In this document: piece by piece, positions 61,194 to 64,000 of the stretch | Layout of the letters: each line of letters begins with the position of its first letter | Numbering within the stretch: position 1 is the stretch's first letter | Notes under the pieces: model-generated | What the model was told of the DNA's origin: nothing | The model's database searches: none | What the model saw: only the letters and a program-made list of their open reading frames with translations | Position numbers and translations under genes: made by a program | Source: Epiperipatus broadwayi | Taxonomy: Eukaryota > Onychophora > Udeonychophora > Euonychophora > Peripatidae | NCBI GenBank assembly: GCA_028023455.1 | Contig: JAQFVV010012512.1 | Coordinates: 970,413-1,034,412 of the forward strand | Length of the DNA: 64,000 nt | Direction: 5' to 3'

Positions 61194-61909
61194 GTACGAT
61201 TAATATTAATAAAAAATACGTTTGAAACTGTGTGTACTCCAGAAGTTAAAAGTGTTAAATAATTACATGTAAAAGTAAACGAGTTGTTTTAATTAAAACG
61301 AAAATTGGAAATGACAAATGGTTTTTCATATATATATTTTATAAAAAACAAGGTGTAAAATAAGATGGAAGATCCGAATAAATAATTAATTAAATGAAGG
61401 ATTAAAAATGTAAAGAACAATTTAATTAATTAGTTCAGAAATAATCCCAGAATACTTTTGCGAATAAAATTGTTAAGGAATAAACAGTAGAGAAAAAAGT
61501 AGATACAATCTAGCGGGAAAAAAGCTAGTTAGCGTCAGTCCTGTTTTTCTGAGAGACTTATGTGTAGTGTGAATTTCGGAACAGGACTAACAATGGGAGG
61601 AGAACCAGATATTCGGGTCTGAAGGTAATAAAGACCGACCTAGGGTAATTATACAGACTATACCTGTCTTATTATTATTATTGTAAGACTTACAGGCGAT
61701 AGTAAACTACTTATAATCCTGTTTATAAATGCTTGTTAATTTTTATACTAATAAAATATTGTATCTGTTAAGTGAGATATCTTAATTTCATGCAAGAGAG
61801 TAATAGTTACTTGAATTGGATGTGTTTGATTATTTCTCGTAAGTAACATTAAATCAAGTACATCACAATACACTATTTAACTGAAATAGGAAAGCTGAGT
61901 AAGAAAGTA

Positions 61910-62340
61910 AATATGATTCAACAGATAGCGACTATGAAACAAAGTTATGGAATAAATTAAATGATGTACAAAAAGAACTGATTAAGCATACAAAAAACAT
62001 CAGTGAGAGAAGATTAAAGTTAGATGAAAAATTTTCAGCATTTGAAACCAAAGCATTATTGGAAATAGATTCATTAAGAAAACAGTCTTCCAATCAAATT
62101 AAAAAATTACAGTGATATTCAAAAGCAATACTCAAATGTAGTAGTAAAACTTAAAGAAATGGAAGTATGTAAAATAAAGAAAATAGAAGATGAATATCAT
62201 AATTTAAAAAAAAAAAATTTCAAGATTGTATTCAAAATCATTTAAAGTTTTAGATATAGAATATGAAAGTAAAAATTTAAAACAATAGTTGGAAAGTAAT
62301 ATCCAAATAATTTTTCGACTCCAAACAAGTCAGCTTAACA
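61910..62340 (+). pseudogene. Second coiled-coil fragment of the degraded gene
   Basis: Frames with stops read DSDYETKLWNKLNDVQKELI, KNISERRLKLDEKFSAFETK and LLEIDSLRKQSSNQIKKLQ, and continue with Lys/Glu-rich sequence to about 62340. It is probably the same gene as the ankyrin part that follows. The 61200-61909 stretch between the fragments is non-coding and contains a short inverted pair, AGTCCTGTT / AACAGGACT, near 61536-61594. Confidence 0.5.
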
Positions 62341-62427
62341 ATGAACAAAATATAAGTTGACTTGAAAAAGAAATTGTTATTATCAGAATATAAGTCTAAT
62401 ATTGATTTTCAAGTCAGTGGATTAAAT

Positions 62428-62872
62428 AGTAACATATGAACACCTCTTCATTTAGCTATTGAAAAAGATTTCATTATCAAGAAACAATGCTTCAAATTTG
62501 GGATTATCTTCATATTTAAATCAAGCTCACCTATCTAATACTTTGAAATATTCAGTAAATGTGCAACAGTATTGGAATAATATAAATGAAAATGATTACA
62601 GTCCAATTTATTACTGTGTATTCAACAATAATTTAGAACTTTTAAATACATGGCTGAAATACAATCCATTTATTAACACTAAAATTAAATTAGGAGTAAC
62701 ATCATTTAATAGAGTGTTGGGAAAAACTGTGAAATACTAACTAATCTTGTGAACAAAGGAGCTGATCCTAATATTACTATAAAAGATGGTTTAGCTGTAT
62801 TAAATTTTGTTGTAGTTAGCAATAATATTGATGCTATTAGAATCTTACTGAAATCTAAAATCCTCCAATGAT
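62428..62872 (+). pseudogene. Ankyrin-repeat segment, frameshifted
   Basis: Ankyrin signatures occur in more than one plus-strand frame: TPLHLAIEKDFIIK (about 62438), YSPIYYCVFNNNLELLNTWL (about 62595) and NLVNKGADPNITIKDG followed by NNIDAIRILLKS (about 62745-62850). At least two frame changes separate them, and stops close each frame (62738-62740 and 62871). Ankyrin repeats mediate protein binding. Together with the upstream coiled coil and the downstream segment this looks like one broken gene, or one with several sequence errors. Confidence 0.65.
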
Positions 62873-62991
62873 GATCTTCACTGCTTTTCAACTCGTGGCA
62901 CACTGACGGTAGCAGCAACCACAGAAAGAGTGCACAGTCTTTTTTTTCCTAGCTTTTTATATTCATGTCTTCTTTTGCTTTTTATCTTTTC

Positions 62992-63192
62992 TAGAATAAT
63001 TTGAATTTGGCTTTAATTGGTTCGCTTAATCAATTTATGTATTATTTAAAGTTTGTCATCGTATAATGGAATTCATCTTAGCTTTTAATTACAGAGTAAT
63101 TTGACTTTGGCCTAGTTTTCTCTTAGTCAATTTATGTGTTGCTTAAAGTTTCTCATTGTACAGTAAAATTCATCTTAGCTTTTAATTACATA
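62992..63192. repeat. Tandem duplication, ~100-bp period
   Basis: The unit AATTTGAATTTGGC... / ATTTGACTTTGGCC..., through TCAATTTATGT and ATTCATCTTAGCTTTTAATTACA, is present twice (about 62996-63094 and 63099-63192). Confidence 0.8.
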
Positions 63193-63372
63193 TACCATTG
63201 ATTATTTTCGTAGGAATTTATTTTCATATAAGGTAAGTTTTACATTTAATTAATATATACATGTCTATTTATTTTTAAACTTCGTTTAATTTGAACATTT
63301 CTTTTATCAATTTATTTAGCAGCATTCTTAATTTTTTAAATATTAATTAATATTTTGCAATTCCAATGCTGA

Positions 63373-64000
63373 AGTAAAAGGTATCTTCACATCTCTAGAT
63401 CTTGCAAATCACCTTCAATTCATGATGTTGCTGATAGACTTAAACAATATGGTGCTATAACAAATGACTCAAGAAATGATACAAAGACATTTATTAATAG
63501 TTTACTTAACATATTGCCTTACTCAAATGGAAATCTTTATTTAAAAAAGTTTGCACTTCAAGCTTTGCATCAATTTAGTATATTACCTGCCAACAGAGAT
63601 ATTATCGGTTCATCTGAAGTTGATTGTCTATTATTTAAGTATATATATTATTTTCCATGTGTCAAAGCATCAGCCAGGAAGCGAACCCACAAATCCAGGA
63701 CAATTGCTTGTAAGACAGCTGTGCTGACCACTCGGCCACCAACACTTGATTTATTTAAATATATTGACAGTAGTTTAGCTGAAGATAGTAACATTCATAC
63801 CATTTGGGATATAATGGTAAATTTAACTATTTCATCACCCACTAATTCTAAAATGATCATGGACAATAATGGTATTGAGTATTTTTTGAAATGTCTTTCT
63901 TTCAAAATTTATTTGAAATCAGTATTAATTACAGTGATAAATATTGCTGCAATAAAAAGCTGTCTGGTTAACTTTGGACATGAAAATTTAATAATTCAAT
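63373..64000 (+). pseudogene. Ankyrin-plus-helical-repeat coding segment, runs off window
   Basis: An open frame of 209 codons with no stop, reaching the end of the window. Upstream, the overlapping frame reads FTSLDLANHLQF and then this frame continues DVADRLKQYGAITND, together an ankyrin repeat broken by one indel near 63420. Downstream are helical segments (INSLLNILPYSNGNLYLKKF, LQALHQFSILPANRDIIG, IWDIMVNLTISSPTNSKMIM and NNGIEYFLKCLSF). The pattern resembles armadillo-like proteins such as Zyg-11, an inference from a few residues only. A SINE of about 120 bp, with its target duplication, lies in the frame without breaking it. Such a long open frame in DNA this AT-rich suggests that the gene was functional recently. 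Confidence 0.55.
63645..63750 (-). mobile_element. tRNA-like SINE inserted in a coding frame
   Basis: Same family as 59205-59296. The minus strand has the A-box GGCCGAGTGGTCAG (63724-63737), the B-box GGGTTCGCTTCC (63677-63688) and GGCTGATGCTTTGACACATG, then an A-rich end. The duplicated target TTATTTAAGTATAT / TTATTTAAATATAT (one mismatch) flanks it at 63631-63644 and 63751-63764. Insert plus one target copy is 120 bp, a multiple of three, and contains no stop in the host frame. Confidence 0.8.

Noticed and set aside
1-64000. CRISPR arrays, bacterial operons, rRNA genes
   Set aside because: No evenly spaced short repeats with unique spacers, no ribosome-binding-site-led operons and no conserved rRNA blocks; the content is eukaryotic.

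Overview
The window is AT-rich metazoan nuclear DNA, most likely from an invertebrate. It is dominated by decayed and semi-intact mobile elements, has no bacterial operons, and has almost no intact host genes. Diagnostic content is a sushi (CCP) exon with phase-1 borders, tRNA-derived SINEs, two or three kinds of LINE, a Penelope-like element, a Merlin/ISXO2-type DNA transposon, Ty3/Gypsy elements, many fold-back (MITE-like) repeats and a degraded coiled-coil/ankyrin gene. I cannot name the species.

Layout. 1-4 kb: a diverged direct duplication beside the sushi exon, then smaller tandem duplications. 5-7.5 kb: a plus-strand LINE with ORF1-like sequence and the first part of an AP endonuclease. 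8.2-9.4 kb: a minus-strand RTE-type endonuclease relic. 10.8-17.5 kb: three fold-back elements, a tandem duplication and a young SINE with a perfect 12-bp target duplication. 17.5-24 kb: mostly featureless, with a possible terminal coding exon at 23.8 kb. 24.2-26.1 kb: a fold-back element, a partial direct copy of it and a solitary frameshifted gag on the plus strand. 27.9-44.6 kb: the main feature, a minus-strand Ty3/Gypsy retrotransposon with LTRs of about 4.3-4.4 kb. It carries a 751-residue coiled-coil Gag, a pol in the -1 frame (protease, RT, RNase H, integrase with GPY/F-like end), a tRNA-Lys-type primer site and a polypurine tract. A second, truncated copy (leader plus the first 114 Gag codons) follows its downstream LTR, so one LTR is shared by two elements in tandem. 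45.4-48.0 kb: a Penelope-like element (RT plus GIY-YIG) bounded by 153-bp direct repeats. 48-55 kb: gene-poor, with a possible gag relic and an RT relic. 55.3-58.1 kb: a tandem repeat of roughly 200-260 bp units split by a LINE 3' fragment and a C-run minisatellite. 59.2-64 kb: a tRNA-like SINE, a Merlin element with about 180-bp inverted repeats, and a degraded coiled-coil/ankyrin/helical-repeat gene with another SINE inside its reading frame.

How the parts relate. The elements follow their own life cycles. The LTR element has all cis sites expected for reverse transcription (LTR, PBS, PPT), a candidate -1 frameshift signal between gag and pol, and one disabling single-base break in pol. The solitary gag at 25 kb is homologous to the Gag of the large element but belongs to a different family. 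The host contribution visible here is small: the sushi exon at the left edge, a possible terminal exon at 23.8 kb and the broken ankyrin gene at the right edge. All assignments come from reading translated motifs by eye; no database search was run.
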